Source of the DNA: Deltaproteobacteria bacterium
GTDB taxonomy: Bacteria > Desulfobacterota > Anaeroferrophillalia > Anaeroferrophillales > Tharpellaceae
DNA length: 5,844 bases
Assembly: GCA_030595135.1 (NCBI GenBank)
Contig: JAUVDU010000123.1
Span: 1-5,844, forward strand
Direction of reading: 5' to 3'
The first letter of the stretch is position 1. Every line of letters begins with the position of its first letter. Both the position numbers and the translations under genes were made by a program. Shown piece by piece: positions 5,594 through 5,844 of this stretch. The notes under the pieces are model-generated. The model was not told where the DNA came from. It saw only the letters and a list, made by a program, of their open reading frames with translations, and made no database searches.

Positions 5594-5623
5594 ATGAGAA
5601 AAAAGAGGCGATCAAAATAAATT

Positions 5624-5630
5624 AAGGAGG
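5624..5630 (+). promoter_or_regulatory. Shine-Dalgarno of the riboswitch-controlled gene
   Basis: AAGGAGG stands 5 bases before the ATG at 5636. It decides that start over the ATG at 5650, which lies in the frame that later stays open but is 19 bases from the site. Confidence 0.8.
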
Positions 5631-5635
5631 AGTTG

Positions 5636-5844
5636 ATGAAAAAGATTATATGACTTGCGGTTATGGCAGCTCTTTTTCTGGGATGCAGAGTGCTAATTTC
5701 AGGATTCCAACATCCCATTTCCCCGGTGGCGGTGCTTCAATGGGTTCAGTTGATTTTAAAATGCAATCAAGCTCAGGGCAATCTTCGCCGCTTTTAGATG
5801 CTGCCAACCCACCCTATTCATCATCGTATGAGCTCTATCCCGGC
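5636..5844 (+). pseudogene. Broken or recoded lipoprotein gene under riboswitch control, runs off the window
   Basis: Translation from the well-placed ATG reads MKKII, then TGA (5651-5653), then LAVMAALFLGC. Read through the stop, this is a classic lipoprotein signal peptide with lipobox LFLGC, the cysteine codon at 5684-5686. After the cysteine this frame ends at TAG 5795-5797. The frame shifted by one base (from 5683) is open to the window end and reads QSANFRIPTSHFPGGGASMG and onward, a Gly/Ser/Pro-rich start typical of secreted lipoproteins. Restoring one base after the cysteine and changing one base of the TGA would give a normal gene. Two lesions suggest a pseudogene; sequencing errors or a start at 5650 are the alternatives. 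The mature protein is not recognised. Cyclic-GMP-AMP switches in Geobacter relatives often precede exported proteins and cytochromes, which fits an envelope lipoprotein. Confidence 0.65.

Noticed and set aside
5651..5653. TGA as a selenocysteine codon in the lipoprotein gene
   Set aside because: Selenocysteine in a signal peptide has no plausible role, and I saw no convincing SECIS hairpin directly after it; a one-base lesion elsewhere in the gene also points to decay.
5461..5718. Minus-strand frame of 85 codons across the riboswitch
   Set aside because: It is antisense to a well-supported promoter, aptamer and terminator, and has no ribosome site or domain.

Overview
The window looks like a chromosomal stretch of a Gram-negative bacterium, most likely a Desulfobacterota / former Deltaproteobacteria member. 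This is inferred from the gene mix (a secreted DUF4139 protein, a GTDC1-like DUF3524 glycosyltransferase, a stand-alone FlhB C-terminal-domain protein, a TPR protein with a C-terminal Ig-like tail) and from a GEMM-I type cyclic-dinucleotide riboswitch of the kind common in Geobacter/Pelobacter relatives. No rRNA, tRNA or CRISPR array was seen, so the lineage call is tentative.

Region 1 (26-3219) is a compact, all-plus-strand gene block. It holds a secreted DUF4139 protein, then, 12 bases later, a DUF3524/GTDC1-like glycosyltransferase related to tRNA-queuosine mannosyltransferase. A 58-codon ORF with a strong ribosome binding site (2725-2901) and a 99-residue FlhB C-terminal-like protein follow. 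Between this block and the next gene (3220-3420) lies a 73-base near-perfect palindrome that resembles a REP/RAYT-type element, with a second small A/T hairpin behind it.

Region 2 (3421-4614) is one TPR protein that ends in an Ig-like (Big_5/SbsA-like) domain. A clear intrinsic terminator lies 155 bases downstream, with a hierarchical inverted repeat flanked by homopolymer tracts (C9, T10) in between.

Region 3 (about 4615-5433) carries no convincing intact gene. It contains the collapsed remains of a HigB-HigA toxin-antitoxin pair (HigB C-terminal strand directly followed by the HigA C-terminal half) and a GC-rich cluster of hairpins. It looks like a genomic scrapyard.

Region 4 (5434-5844) is the most interesting part. 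A near-consensus sigma-70 promoter drives a leader that folds as a GEMM-I cyclic-dinucleotide riboswitch. An intrinsic terminator uses the same bases as the 3' strand of aptamer stem P1, so ligand should turn expression ON. The base at the selectivity position (Vc2 numbering 20) aligns to A rather than G, as in the 3',3'-cGAMP-selective GEMM-Ib subclass. The controlled gene starts like a lipoprotein with a perfect Shine-Dalgarno, but it has an in-frame TGA at codon 6 and a frame change right after the lipobox cysteine. A seemingly intact switch therefore sits in front of what looks like a broken or recoded lipoprotein gene that runs off the window.
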